64,000 nt of DNA from Streptomyces werraensis (GTDB lineage: Bacteria; Actinomycetota; Actinomycetes; Streptomycetales; Streptomycetaceae), in NCBI GenBank assembly GCA_014656175.1, contig BNBX01000010.1, positions 1-64,000 on the forward strand, read 5' to 3'. The notes under the pieces are model-generated. The model made no database searches. It saw only the letters and a list, made by a program, of their open reading frames with translations, and was not told the DNA's origin. The translations under genes and the position numbers were made by a program. Positions within the stretch are counted from its first letter, which is position 1, and every line of letters begins with the position of its first letter. Below, one piece after another: positions 33,727 through 42,570 of the stretch.

Positions 33727-33900
33727 GTGAGTGCCGGTGAGAAGGCCAAGGCGAAGACCGAGCAGGCGCAGGGCAAGGCCCAGGAGGCCCTGGGACGCGC
33801 CGCCGGGAACGAGCGCATGGAGGCGCAGGGCCAGGCCACGAAGAGCAAGGGTGACGCCCGCGAGGCCAAGGAGAAGACGAAGGACGCGTTCAAGCACTGA
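33727..33900 (+). CDS. CsbD-like stress protein
   Basis: The 57-residue, highly charged protein (KAKAKTEQAQGKAQEALGRA) matches the CsbD fold family, which is general-stress inducible in Bacillus. It has no transmembrane segment and is probably unstructured or a helical bundle. The GTG at 33727 has GAGGAGG 8 bases upstream. A SigB-type promoter is present about 50 bases above it, and a 22-bp perfect hairpin follows. The molecular function of the family is not known. Confidence 0.88.
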   Translation: MSAGEKAKAKTEQAQGKAQEALGRAAGNERMEAQGQATKSKGDAREAKEKTKDAFKH

Positions 33901-33912
33901 CCTGCTTCGAGA

Positions 33913-33963
33913 CGCCCGTGTGGGGCCACCCCGGTTGTGTACCGGGGTGGCCCCACACGGGCG
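33913..33963. terminator. Very strong bidirectional terminator
   Basis: A perfect 22-bp stem (33913-33934 with 33942-33963) encloses a 7-base loop, 12 bases after the CsbD-like stop. It also lies ahead of the convergent lipoprotein gene end at 34087. Confidence 0.85.
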
Positions 33964-34086
33964 TGCGCGGTTCCGGCCCGACGCCGGTGGCGGTCCCGCC
34001 CGGAGTGCCAGGACCCAGGGCCTGACCCGGCCGGAGCCGGCTCGCGGCGCCCGCGGGGAGAGGACCCCTGGACGAGTCGGGAAATC

Positions 34087-34821
34087 TCAGTGCGGCGGCG
34101 GCAGTGGGTGCAGGGCGTTGCCGACCGAGCAGCCGCCTTCGCCGGGCATGCGTTGCATACGGGAGGGCATCCAGACGCTCGTGTCGCCGGGGGCGACGAC
34201 GGCGAGGACGCAGTCCGTCGGGGAGTAGCCGTCGGACGGCGGGGACAGAAGGATGCCGACGCGGCCGTCCTCCGTCTTCACCTGTGTCGTGATCGCCGGG
34301 TCCATGTCCAGTGAGGCGAGTGCCCGGCGCACCTCGGCCTCGTCGACGCGGCCGCCCTTCGGGACCCGCGGCAGGCGCGAGCCGACCGCGTCGAACGGCA
34401 CCTGGGGCGGTTCCGGCGGCGGGGCGAAGCGCAGGGGCGGACCGTCGGGGCAGTCGGCCTCCCGGGCCTCCTCCCCCCACTCCGTCCGGGGGGACACCCG
34501 TAGGGCGAAACAGCGCCGCACGGTGACCGTCTGCGGGTCGAGTCCCGACTCGAGGGCCGAGCCGGTGGTGCGGACGATCAGCTCGACACCGTCCCCGTCG
34601 TGCGTGGCGGTGCCCGTGACCCGCAGCACCTCCACCCCGTCCAGGCGCGACGCCGCGTAGCCCACCTCCTCGGCCGTGCGCGGCCGCCGGCTGTCCAGGC
34701 GCATGCCGGCCTTCGTGGCTTCCGCGCGTGCCGCGTCGGCCGCCTTCTCGTCGCCCGACTGGATCACCCCGCACCCCGTCAGGGCCAGCAACACCGGTGC
34801 GAGCAGCAGGAGTCGACGCAT
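34087..34821 (-). CDS. Putative lipoprotein, unknown function
   Basis: The protein has 244 residues. RRLLLLAPVLLALTGCG carries the lipobox LTGC at residues 14-17, and an acidic linker follows. The rest (about 40-240) has no recognised family; a Cys pair and Pro-rich stretches occur (FAPPPEPPQVP). ATG 34821 is chosen because it puts the lipobox at the right place; the frame runs further up without a ribosome site. It is convergent with the CsbD-like gene and divergent from the VTC operon. Confidence 0.72.
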   Translation of the reverse strand: MRRLLLLAPVLLALTGCGVIQSGDEKAADAARAEATKAGMRLDSRRPRTAEEVGYAASRLDGVEVLRVTGTATHDGDGVELIVRTTGSALESGLDPQTVTVRRCFALRVSPRTEWGEEAREADCPDGPPLRFAPPPEPPQVPFDAVGSRLPRVPKGGRVDEAEVRRALASLDMDPAITTQVKTEDGRVGILLSPPSDGYSPTDCVLAVVAPGDTSVWMPSRMQRMPGEGGCSVGNALHPLPPPH

Positions 34822-34982
34822 GCGCTCACTCTCTCGCGCACCCGTCCGCCGGACATCCGTTCGGCTACTCAGATTCACATCCCGGACTCCGGGAATCGAC
34901 CCGTGTTTTTCATCGGCTCTTCATCCGCCGTTGGTTGCGTGTGCGAGTCCGTTCGGTCCGTGAGTGACGAGTGAGGAGGCGC

Positions 34983-35891
34983 ATGGTGTTCCTGTCGAAG
35001 GCGGCCCCGGCACGAGAGGGTCAGGGGGTCGGCGAGGAACCGTTGCACGTGGCCAGCAGGCTGCACGCCTTCAACCGGTTCGAGCTGAAGTACCTCGTCC
35101 CGGTGGAGCAGGCCGCCGAGATCCGGGACGAGCTGGCCGAGCGGATGGACCGCGACGCACACAGCCCGGTCGGCGGCTACGGCGTGTGGAGCCTGTACTA
35201 CGACACCCCGGAGCTGCGCTTCTACTGGGAGAAGATCGAGGGACTGAAGTTCCGGCGCAAGCTCCGCATCCGGCACTACGGCGACCTCGCCGGCATCACC
35301 GACGACTCCCCCGTCTGCGTCGAGATCAAGCAGCGGGTCAACCGCGTCACCCAGAAGCGCCGCATCACCCTCCCCTACGGCACTGCCCGCCGGCTGTGCG
35401 ACGACCGGGAGCTGATCGAGCACTCGGCCAGGGAGAGCGCCTTCGTCCAAGAGGTCCTCGAACTGGTCGTGCGCCTCAACCTGCGGCCCACGGCGATCAC
35501 CGGCTACCAGCGCGAGGCCCTCGTCGGCCGGGACGCGGACACCGGTCTGCGGGTCACCTTCGACCGCCGCGTCCGCGGCCGGGACCGGGACTTCCACTTC
35601 GGCATCCCGACGCCCGAGAACCGGTTCACCATCCCGCCGCACATGGCGGTCATGGAGATCAAGGTCAACGAACGCACCCCGCACTGGATCACCGACCTCG
35701 CCGCGCGCCGCAACCTCAACCTCGTCCGCATCTCGAAGTACGTCCAGTCCGTCGAGGCGTTCGGGCTCGCCCCGCGCTCGGTGTTCCACATCGACGAGTC
35801 GGACTGCCCCCCGCCCACCCCCACCGACGAAACGCCGCTCCCTCAGCGGCCGGCGCGGCCCGCCGCGTCCCCGAAGGCAGGAACCCCGTGA
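34983..35891 (+). CDS. VTC-domain polyphosphate polymerase-like protein
   Basis: The protein has 302 residues. The VTC catalytic core is evident: FNRFELKYLVPVEQAAEIRD with the basic strand, then FRRKLRIRHYG and VCVEIKQRVNR, CVEIK being the strand that carries the metal-binding Glu, followed by QKRRITLPYG. MAVMEIKVNERTPHWI and ISKYVQSVEAFG near the end complete the tunnel fold. In yeast this domain makes polyphosphate from ATP. ATG 34983 is 3 bases from AGGAGG; GTG 34986, one codon later, has a better spacing and may be the true start. It overlaps the DUF4956 gene by 4 bases, so it is the first gene of a coupled VTC-DUF4956-CotH operon. Confidence 0.9.
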   Translation: MVFLSKAAPAREGQGVGEEPLHVASRLHAFNRFELKYLVPVEQAAEIRDELAERMDRDAHSPVGGYGVWSLYYDTPELRFYWEKIEGLKFRRKLRIRHYGDLAGITDDSPVCVEIKQRVNRVTQKRRITLPYGTARRLCDDRELIEHSARESAFVQEVLELVVRLNLRPTAITGYQREALVGRDADTGLRVTFDRRVRGRDRDFHFGIPTPENRFTIPPHMAVMEIKVNERTPHWITDLAARRNLNLVRISKYVQSVEAFGLAPRSVFHIDESDCPPPTPTDETPLPQRPARPAASPKAGTP

Positions 35892-36571
35892 ACTTCGATC
35901 TCCAGCTCCAGGAACTCAGCGGCACGTTCAGCGTGGCCGACGTCGTCGCCGCGATGGCGCTGTCGTTCATCCTGTCCACGCTGATCGGCTACACGTACCG
36001 CTACACGCATCGCAACGTCTCCTACAGCCAGTCCTACGTGCAGACGCTGGTCGTCGTCGGCATGGTCGTCGCCCTGATCATGCTGGTCGTCGGCTCGAAC
36101 CTGGCGCGCGCGTTCTCGCTGGTCGGCGCGTTGTCCGTGGTCCGTTTCCGCAACGCGGTGAAGGAGACCAGGGACGTCGGCTTCATCTTCCTGGCCATGG
36201 CGATCGGCATGGCCTGCGGCGCCCGCTTCTACACGCTCGCCGCGGTCGGCGCTGCCGTCATCTGCGCCGTCGTCCTGGTGATGTTCAAGTTCGACTGGTT
36301 CGCGCTGAACGTCCAGCGTCAGGTGGTCAAGGTCCAGGTCCCCGCCGGTGACGACCACACCCCGCAGATCCGTGACGTCCTCATCAAGTACACCAGCGAG
36401 TTCGAGCTGGTCAGCACGGAGACCATCCGCGGCGGCGCGCTCACCGAGGTGTTCTACACGGTGCGGCTGAAGAAGGGCGCCGAGCCGGGCGACCTGGTCG
36501 CGGCCCTCCAGGAACGTACGGCGGGTCAGCGGGTCACCGTGCTGACCGGTTACGACACGACGGACCTGTGA
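35888..36571 (+). CDS. DUF4956 membrane protein
   Basis: The protein has 227 residues. Three to four transmembrane helices (about residues 20-35, 50-70, 78-95, 105-135) precede a soluble C-terminal domain (about 150-227). AFSLVGALSVVRFRNAVKET is the family signature. DUF4956 proteins are typically encoded next to VTC-domain and CotH genes, as here. The role may be to channel or anchor the VTC enzyme at the membrane, but this is inference. Its GTG start lies inside the VTC stop (GTGA), and its stop overlaps the CotH ATG by one base (TGATG). Confidence 0.9.
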   Translation: MNFDLQLQELSGTFSVADVVAAMALSFILSTLIGYTYRYTHRNVSYSQSYVQTLVVVGMVVALIMLVVGSNLARAFSLVGALSVVRFRNAVKETRDVGFIFLAMAIGMACGARFYTLAAVGAAVICAVVLVMFKFDWFALNVQRQVVKVQVPAGDDHTPQIRDVLIKYTSEFELVSTETIRGGALTEVFYTVRLKKGAEPGDLVAALQERTAGQRVTVLTGYDTTDL

Positions 36572-38373
36572 TGAGCGGCGGGACGAGCGCGCGGCGCGGG
36601 CGACGGCTGCGTGACCGGCTGCCCCTCCGGCTGCGCCACCACTGGAAGCCGGCCGCGTCCCTGGGCGTCGGACTCGTCTGCCTGGTCGTGGCGTTCGGCG
36701 ACGCGCGGGTCTCCCCGTACGTGACGTCGTCCTCGCGGGCCGAGGCGGACACCATCGTGGACGACGTGCGCGGCACGGTCGGCCTGTACGACGCCTCGGT
36801 GCCGCACTCCGTCGAACTCACCTACCGCCAGGCCGACTTCGACAAGATGATGAAGGAGTTCAAGGAGGACGGCACCAAGGACTACATCGAGGCCGACCTC
36901 GTCATCGACGGAGTCGCCCTCGACGACGTGGGGATCCGCCTCAAGGGCAACTCCACGCTCCAGTCCCTGCGCGGCAACAGGGGCACGCCCGGTGGCGGCC
37001 GGGACCTGCCCGAAGGCGCGCAGGAGGCCCCGGGCCGCGCCGGCGCCGAAGGCGGCACCGGCGGGCCCGGCGGCATGGGCGGCGGGATGACGCAGTACGA
37101 CCTCTCCGCCGAGAAGCCCGAGGAGCTGCCCTGGCTCGTCAAGATCGACGAGTACATCGAGGGCCGCGCCTACCAGGGCGAACGCGAGATCTCCCTGCGT
37201 CCGGGCGTGGACGGCCAGGTCCCGCTCAACGAGGCCCTGTCCCTCGCCCTGACCGACAGGAGCGGCCAGAAGGCCGAGCGGTACAGCTTCACCCGGTTCA
37301 CGGTGAACAACCGCCCCACGGTCACCCGCCTGATGGTGGAGGCGCCGGACACCGAGTACGCGGAGGAGGTCGAGGACGGCAACGGCGTGCTGTACAAGGC
37401 CCGCGCCGGCAGCAGCTTCACGTACCGCGGTGACGACCCCACCGAGTACGAGAGCGACTTCAAGCAGCTCAACAAGAAGGGCAGCCAGGACCTCGAACCG
37501 GTGATGCGGCTCATCAAGTGGGTCGACGGCGCCACGGACGAGGAGTTCGCCCGCGACCTCGGAAAGTACGTCGACGTCGAGTCGCTGGCGTCGTACGTCG
37601 CCACGCAGAATCTGCTGCTGAACTTCGACGACATGGCCGGGCCCGGCAAGAACTACCTGCTCTGGTACGACCTGGACACCAAGAAGTTCTCCGTCCTGGG
37701 CTGGGACTACAACCTGACGTTCAGCGGCGACGCCACCGCCGGGCCGGACGACTCCGTCGGCATGGGCGGGGGCATGCGCGGCGGCGGAATGCCGCCCGCG
37801 GCGGGGAACGCCGGTGCCGGGAACGCGGCCGAGGGCGGAACCGAGGGCGGGACGGCCGACGGCGGCTCGTCCACCGGCGGGACCGGGGCGCAGGAGCCCT
37901 CGGCCGGCGGCGCGATGCCGTCCGGTGTCCCGCAGATGCCGCAGGACGGCATGCCCGAGGGCTTCCCGGAGGGGATGCCGGAAGGGATGCCCGAGGGCGC
38001 GCCCGGCGGGATGCCGGAGGGCTTCCCCGGCGGCGCGGCCGGCGACGGCGGCACCACCGGTGACGACACCGACGGCGCCGACCAAGGCCCGGGCGCCGGA
38101 CGCGGCGGCGGCCCCGGTTTCGCCGAGCACCCGCTGAAGACCAGGTTCCTGGCGTCCGACGCCTTCGACGAGGTCTACAAGAAGGCGTACCGCGAGCTGT
38201 ACGAGACCTTCTACGCCTCCGGCACCGCCGAGAAGCAGTTGCGGACCCTCACCGAGCAGGCCCGCGCCGCCGGGGCGGACTCCGACGAGCTGGACACCGC
38301 GGTGACCCGGCTCACCACGACGGTCACCGAACGCGCCAAGGCCCTGGCCGCGGACAAGGACGTGACCGGCTGA
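36571..38373 (+). CDS. CotH-family protein kinase-like secreted/membrane protein
   Basis: The protein has 600 residues. A basic N-terminus and one helix (about 24-43) place it at the membrane with the bulk outside. The CotH kinase-like domain (about 70-570) shows VGIRLKGNSTLQSLRG, the downstream FNDDM-like QNLLLNFDDMAGPGKNYLLW and FSVLGWDYNLTF, matching the ATP-binding and catalytic elements of Bacillus spore-coat kinase CotH. Two low-complexity Gly/Pro inserts interrupt it: one near residue 140 and a longer one (about 390-510) with MPEG-type repeats. CotH phosphorylates secreted proteins. It is the third gene of the VTC operon, and a two-component pair follows 170 bases on. Confidence 0.88.
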   Translation: MSGGTSARRGRRLRDRLPLRLRHHWKPAASLGVGLVCLVVAFGDARVSPYVTSSSRAEADTIVDDVRGTVGLYDASVPHSVELTYRQADFDKMMKEFKEDGTKDYIEADLVIDGVALDDVGIRLKGNSTLQSLRGNRGTPGGGRDLPEGAQEAPGRAGAEGGTGGPGGMGGGMTQYDLSAEKPEELPWLVKIDEYIEGRAYQGEREISLRPGVDGQVPLNEALSLALTDRSGQKAERYSFTRFTVNNRPTVTRLMVEAPDTEYAEEVEDGNGVLYKARAGSSFTYRGDDPTEYESDFKQLNKKGSQDLEPVMRLIKWVDGATDEEFARDLGKYVDVESLASYVATQNLLLNFDDMAGPGKNYLLWYDLDTKKFSVLGWDYNLTFSGDATAGPDDSVGMGGGMRGGGMPPAAGNAGAGNAAEGGTEGGTADGGSSTGGTGAQEPSAGGAMPSGVPQMPQDGMPEGFPEGMPEGMPEGAPGGMPEGFPGGAAGDGGTTGDDTDGADQGPGAGRGGGPGFAEHPLKTRFLASDAFDEVYKKAYRELYETFYASGTAEKQLRTLTEQARAAGADSDELDTAVTRLTTTVTERAKALAADKDVTG

Positions 38374-38543
38374 ACCCCGGGCGTCCCGGACCGTTCCCTC
38401 CCCCCGAGGGCGTGTCCGGGACGCCGGGCCGTATCCGCCCGGCGTTCACAGCCTCGCTCCTTACGATGACGCCGCCCCATGCCGCCCTTCCGGGGCACGC
38501 CCCGCCGCGTGCCCCGCACCCGCAGCCGCCGAGGTGTCCTCCC

Positions 38544-39296
38544 GTGACCGACCAGCACGCCCACCCTCGTACGCCGACCGCCGGTCACACGGTCCTCGTC
38601 GTGGAGGACGACGCCGGCATCCGCGCCCTGCTCACCTCGGCGCTCACCGCGGCCGGGTACGGCGTGATCAGCGCGGCCACCGGGCAGGAGGCGCTGGCGT
38701 CGGCTCTCGACCGCCGTCCGCACCTGATCGTCCTGGACGTGATGCTGCCCGACACCGACGGCTTCCGGTTCACCCGCGGTCTGCGCGCCCGGGGCGTCTA
38801 CACCCCGGTGCTGTTCCTCACCGCCCGCGGTGACGTGGAGGGCCGGATCATCGGCCTGAGCTCGGGCGGCGACGACTACGTCACCAAGCCCTTCCACATC
38901 CAGGAGGTGCTGCTGCGCATCCGCGCCATCCTGCGCCGCAGCAACGCTCCCGCCTCCGTCACCGGCGCCGCCCCCGCCCTGCGCTACGCCGACCTCACCC
39001 TGGACGAGGCCACCCGCGAGGTGCGCCGCGGCGACCGTCCCGTGCAGCTGTCGCCGACCGAGTTCCGCCTGCTGGCCAGCCTGCTCGCCCACCCGGAGCG
39101 GGTCCTGGAGAAGGCGGAGATCCTCCAGCAGGTGTGGCAGTACGACTTCTCCGGCGACACCCGCATCGTCGACACGTACATCAAGAACCTGCGCCGGAAG
39201 ATCGACCGGACGCCGCCCGCTCTCGTCCACACCGTGCGGGGCGTCGGTTACTGCCTGCGCCTGCCGCGCGACGAGGCGCCGGAGTCCGCCCGATGA
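38544..39296 (+). CDS. OmpR/PhoB-type response regulator
   Basis: The protein has 250 residues. The receiver domain has VVEDDAG, the phosphoacceptor Asp in IVLDVMLPDTDGF, and FLTARGDVEG with the invariant Lys in YVTKPFHIQE. The C-terminal winged helix (about 155-240) has VQLSPTEFRLLASLLAHPER and VDTYIKNLRRKID, and ends in VRGVGYCLRLP. The GTG at 38544 is 9 bases from GAGG. The histidine kinase gene overlaps its stop by 4 bases. It directly follows the VTC-DUF4956-CotH operon and may control it; the intergenic region is 170 bases. Confidence 0.94.
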   Translation: MTDQHAHPRTPTAGHTVLVVEDDAGIRALLTSALTAAGYGVISAATGQEALASALDRRPHLIVLDVMLPDTDGFRFTRGLRARGVYTPVLFLTARGDVEGRIIGLSSGGDDYVTKPFHIQEVLLRIRAILRRSNAPASVTGAAPALRYADLTLDEATREVRRGDRPVQLSPTEFRLLASLLAHPERVLEKAEILQQVWQYDFSGDTRIVDTYIKNLRRKIDRTPPALVHTVRGVGYCLRLPRDEAPESAR

Positions 39297-40849
39297 GCCG
39301 GCGGCCCGGCCTGCTCCGCCGGTTCCGCCGCCCCCGCCCGCGGTCGCTGCGCAGCCGTCTCGTCCTGATCGCCTGTCTGCTGGCCACCAGCGCCGTCCTG
39401 GTCTGCCAGCTGGCGGGGCTGACCGTGCTGCGCGGCTGGCTCACCGACCAGGTGGACGAACGCCTCTCCCACTTCCGCCCTCCGGACCGCGTCGCCCGGG
39501 ACATGGCCGAGGAGCGGCTGCGCCCTCCGCCCCCGGACCCCACCCTCCCCTCCGACTACCGCGTCTTCTTCTACGACGCCGACGGCGCCCTGCTGCCCAC
39601 GTCCCTGGGCAGCGGCAACGGCGCCGGCCCCCGGCTGCCGGAGCGGGAGGCCGACCTGGACCTGACCGACGGGCGCCCGGCCACCGTCCCGGCCGGCGGC
39701 GACGACGCGGACTCCGGCTGGCGGATGCTCACCCACGCGGGCCCCGACGGCACACGGACGGTCGTCGCCCTGCCGCTGGACACCGTGGACGGCGCCACCA
39801 CGAAACTGCTGTGGCTCAGCCTCGGACTGGGCGTCGCCGTGGCCGTCGGGGTGATCGCCCTCGGGAACGGCGCCGTCCGCCTGGGCCTGCGGCCCCTCAC
39901 CCGGGTCGAGCACACGGCCCAGCGGATCACCGACGGCGCCCTCGAACTCAGCGTGCCCGTCCCCGACCCCGACACGGAGGTGGGCCGGCTGGGGCTGGCC
40001 CTCAACACCATGCTCGACCGCCTCCGTACCGCCCTGCGCCGTACGGAGAACTCCGAGCAGCGGCTGCGGCACTTCATGGCGGACGCCGGCCATGAACTGC
40101 GCACCCCGCTCACCGCCGTGCAGGGCTTCGCCGACCTGCTGCTGCACGAGCCGGACATGCCGGCCGCCCGGCGTCAGGAGGCGCACGCCCTGATCGTGCG
40201 CAACGCCGAGCGCATGAGCCGGCTCGTCGACGACCTGTTCCTGCTGGCCCGCCTCGGCGACTCGGCCCCCGCCCACCGGGAACCCGTCGACCTGCTCTCC
40301 CTCACCGCGGACGCCATCGCCACGACCGCGATCCGCCACCCGGACCGCTCCATCACGCTGGAGCCGCTGGAAACCCCGGGGGAACCCGACCTGGCCCCCG
40401 ACCTCGTGGTGGTGGAGACCCCGGGCGACCCGCACCAACTCGCCCAGGTCCTCGGCAACCTGCTCACCAACGCCTGTACGCACACCCCGCCCGACAGCCG
40501 TGTCCGGGTCCGCGTGGGCGCAGCCCGCGTCCGGGCGGCGGGCGCGGACGCCCTGGGCAGCGGCCCGCCCCTGCCGCCCGGCACGCCCGTGTGCGTGGTC
40601 GAGGTCGCCGACGACGGCCCCGGCATCAGGCCCGACGAGGCCCCTTACGTCTTCGACCGCTTCTACCGGGCGACCCCGGCGGCCGACGAAGGGGAACCCG
40701 GCACGGGCCTCGGTCTCGCCATCGCCGGGGCCATCGCCACAGCACACGGCGGCCGCCTCGAACTCGACAACCGTCCCGGCGAGGGCTGCGCCTTCCGCCT
40801 GCTCCTCCCCGACTCCACGCCGGCGCCGGACGACGACCGGCGGGGGTGA
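39293..40849 (+). CDS. Membrane sensor histidine kinase
   Basis: The protein has 518 residues. Two transmembrane helices (about 22-44 and 165-185) flank an external sensor domain of about 120 residues. A HAMP-like linker is followed by the phosphoacceptor site HELRTPLTAV in MADAGHELRTPLTAV (about residue 262), N-box LTNACTHTPP, G1 DDGPGIRPDE and G2 GTGLGLAIAG. It is the cognate kinase of the response regulator it overlaps (ATGA). The external domain contains acidic segments but no family I can name. The gene ends convergently, 10 bases from the DUF3152 gene. Confidence 0.93.
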   Translation: MSRRPGLLRRFRRPRPRSLRSRLVLIACLLATSAVLVCQLAGLTVLRGWLTDQVDERLSHFRPPDRVARDMAEERLRPPPPDPTLPSDYRVFFYDADGALLPTSLGSGNGAGPRLPEREADLDLTDGRPATVPAGGDDADSGWRMLTHAGPDGTRTVVALPLDTVDGATTKLLWLSLGLGVAVAVGVIALGNGAVRLGLRPLTRVEHTAQRITDGALELSVPVPDPDTEVGRLGLALNTMLDRLRTALRRTENSEQRLRHFMADAGHELRTPLTAVQGFADLLLHEPDMPAARRQEAHALIVRNAERMSRLVDDLFLLARLGDSAPAHREPVDLLSLTADAIATTAIRHPDRSITLEPLETPGEPDLAPDLVVVETPGDPHQLAQVLGNLLTNACTHTPPDSRVRVRVGAARVRAAGADALGSGPPLPPGTPVCVVEVADDGPGIRPDEAPYVFDRFYRATPAADEGEPGTGLGLAIAGAIATAHGGRLELDNRPGEGCAFRLLLPDSTPAPDDDRRG

Positions 40850-40859
40850 CGGCCGGGCG

Positions 40860-41747
40860 TCACGCGGCCGGCCCCGTGACGAGGTCGCCGTCCTCGTCGT
40901 ACGGCCAGGCGTTGGCCACGCAGCCGTTCAGGCCCTTGATCTGCTGCATCATCACCGGCGCGAGCCGCCCCTCGCCCGCGCAGGTCATGTGGGAGTGGCC
41001 GAGGAAGTGGCCCATCTCGTGGTTGATGATCAGCGCGCGGTAGTCGTGGATCGGCCCGTCGAAGGTGGGGGAGCCCTCGACCCAGCGCCGCAGGTTCACC
41101 ACCACTCCGCCCGGCACCTCGCAGTTGTACTCGCCCCCGGTGTCCTGCCCGATGCCGTCCCAGCACAGGGCGTCCGCCGTGGCGGGGGTGGCGATCCTGA
41201 TCGAGAGGTCGTGCGGGGCGCCCGCGCCGACCAGGCGGAACGCGTTGGCCGGGTCGTGGGTCCAGCCGCGCGGGGCGCCCAGGATGTCGGCGATCTCCTC
41301 GGCCGCCTCGGACGGCGAGACGTCCAGCCCCTCCTCGACCTCCACGACGTACCGCAGCGGCCGGGACCCCTCGCCCACCGTCTCGCCGCCGGACCGCGCG
41401 GTGTGGAACGTCCCGCTGCCCCGCTCCGGCACCTCGATCGTGGTCCGGGTCGGGGAGGGGGAGGGCGCCGTCCGGGTGGGGGCGGGTGGCGGAGCGGACG
41501 TGGGGGCGGCTCGCGGGGGCCGTGCGTCCGGCGCGTTCCGCTGTGGACCGTCCCGGTCCCGCAGCTCCGCCCGCAGGAACGCCGCCGTACCCAGCACGGC
41601 GACGGCGAGCAGGACGGCCAGCAGGGCGCGGCCCCGTCTGCGGGGGCGTGCGCGGCGGCGGGAGGACGGCCGTCGTCCGCCGGTGCGGCGCGCGGCCGCG
41701 CGGCCGCCGGTGGGGGGTGCGGATTGCCTCTCTCGTACCGAACGCAT
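40860..41747 (-). CDS. DUF3152 secreted zinc-metalloprotease-like protein
   Basis: The protein has 295 residues. A basic, Arg-rich N-terminus is followed by one transmembrane helix (ALLAVLLAVAVLGTAAFL, about 42-60), a Pro/Thr-rich linker, and a DUF3152 domain (about 115-290). The domain holds INHEMGHFLGHSHMTC, a clear HExGHxxGH zinc site, followed by a Cys. The layout suggests an anchored protease outside the membrane. The family is common in Actinobacteria; the substrate is unknown. ATG 41747 gives MRSVRERQS; the gene is divergent from the AfsQ-like system. Confidence 0.85.
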   Translation of the reverse strand: MRSVRERQSAPPTGGRAAARRTGGRRPSSRRRARPRRRGRALLAVLLAVAVLGTAAFLRAELRDRDGPQRNAPDARPPRAAPTSAPPPAPTRTAPSPSPTRTTIEVPERGSGTFHTARSGGETVGEGSRPLRYVVEVEEGLDVSPSEAAEEIADILGAPRGWTHDPANAFRLVGAGAPHDLSIRIATPATADALCWDGIGQDTGGEYNCEVPGGVVVNLRRWVEGSPTFDGPIHDYRALIINHEMGHFLGHSHMTCAGEGRLAPVMMQQIKGLNGCVANAWPYDEDGDLVTGPAA

Positions 41748-41865
41748 GGCAGGTCAATCTGGTCATCCCAGTTGATCGCGATGAGCCCGCGAGATCACGG
41801 AACGGTAACGACGATCCGGTGTCCGGGGGCCCGGGCGGCCGGGCCTGCCGTTCACCCGCCCTGCT

Positions 41866-41877
41866 TACACTGCCGCA
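41866..41877 (+). promoter_or_regulatory. -10 element of a leaderless response-regulator gene
   Basis: TACACT at 41866-41871 lies 6 bases before the ATG at 41878 and no Shine-Dalgarno sequence is present. Confidence 0.5.
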
Positions 41878-42570
41878 ATGCCACGGATCCTGATCGTCGA
41901 GGACGACTCCATCGTGCGGCAGGCCGTGCGTCTGGGCCTGCGGCACCAGGGGCACGAGGTCGTCGCGGTGGAGACGGGCGAGGAGGGGCTGGAGCAGCTC
42001 CGCGCCGTCCGTCCCGACGTCGTCGTGCTCGACCTGATGCTGCCCGGCATGTCCGGCCTGGACGTGTGCCGCCGGATGAGGGAGCGCGACCAGGTGCCGA
42101 TCATCATGGTCACGGCCCGGGGCGACGACATCGATGTCGTCCTCGGTCTGGAGACGGGGGCGGACGACTACGTGGTGAAGCCCGTGCAGGCGCGGGTCCT
42201 CGACGCGCGCATACGCGCCGTCCTGCGCCGGCAGGACGCCTCCCTGCCGGACGGCGCGCGTCCCCGGCCGGAGACGCACGGCGACCTGGTCGTCGACCGC
42301 GCCGGGCTGGAGGTGACCCACCGCGGCGAGCCCGTCACCCTCGCCCCCTCCGAACTGCGCCTGCTGCTCACCCTGTCCGCGTCCCCGGGCCAGGTGTTCA
42401 GCCGCCAGCAACTGCTGGAAGCGGTCTGGGAACACGGCTACCACGGCGACATACGCCTCGTGGACGCCTGCGTGAAGCGCCTGCGCAACAAACTCGGCGA
42501 GGGCAGGAACCCGCGCTACGTCCAGACCGTCCGCGGCTTCGGCTACCGCTTCGGCACCGGCCGCGCGTGA
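41878..42570 (+). CDS. AfsQ1-like response regulator
   Basis: The protein has 230 residues. The receiver domain contains IVEDDSIVRQ, the phosphoacceptor Asp in VVVLDLMLPGMSGLDVC and TARGDDIDVVLGLETGADDY, close to the AfsQ1 sequence I remember. The winged helix ends with LVDACVKRLRNKLGEG and VRGFGYRFG. AfsQ1 and its kinase control antibiotic production in some Streptomyces. This is a paralogue, not the afsQ locus itself as far as I can tell, because a sigQ-type gene is not beside it. The ATG at 41878 is probably leaderless. It overlaps the kinase gene by 4 bases. Confidence 0.9.
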   Translation: MPRILIVEDDSIVRQAVRLGLRHQGHEVVAVETGEEGLEQLRAVRPDVVVLDLMLPGMSGLDVCRRMRERDQVPIIMVTARGDDIDVVLGLETGADDYVVKPVQARVLDARIRAVLRRQDASLPDGARPRPETHGDLVVDRAGLEVTHRGEPVTLAPSELRLLLTLSASPGQVFSRQQLLEAVWEHGYHGDIRLVDACVKRLRNKLGEGRNPRYVQTVRGFGYRFGTGRA

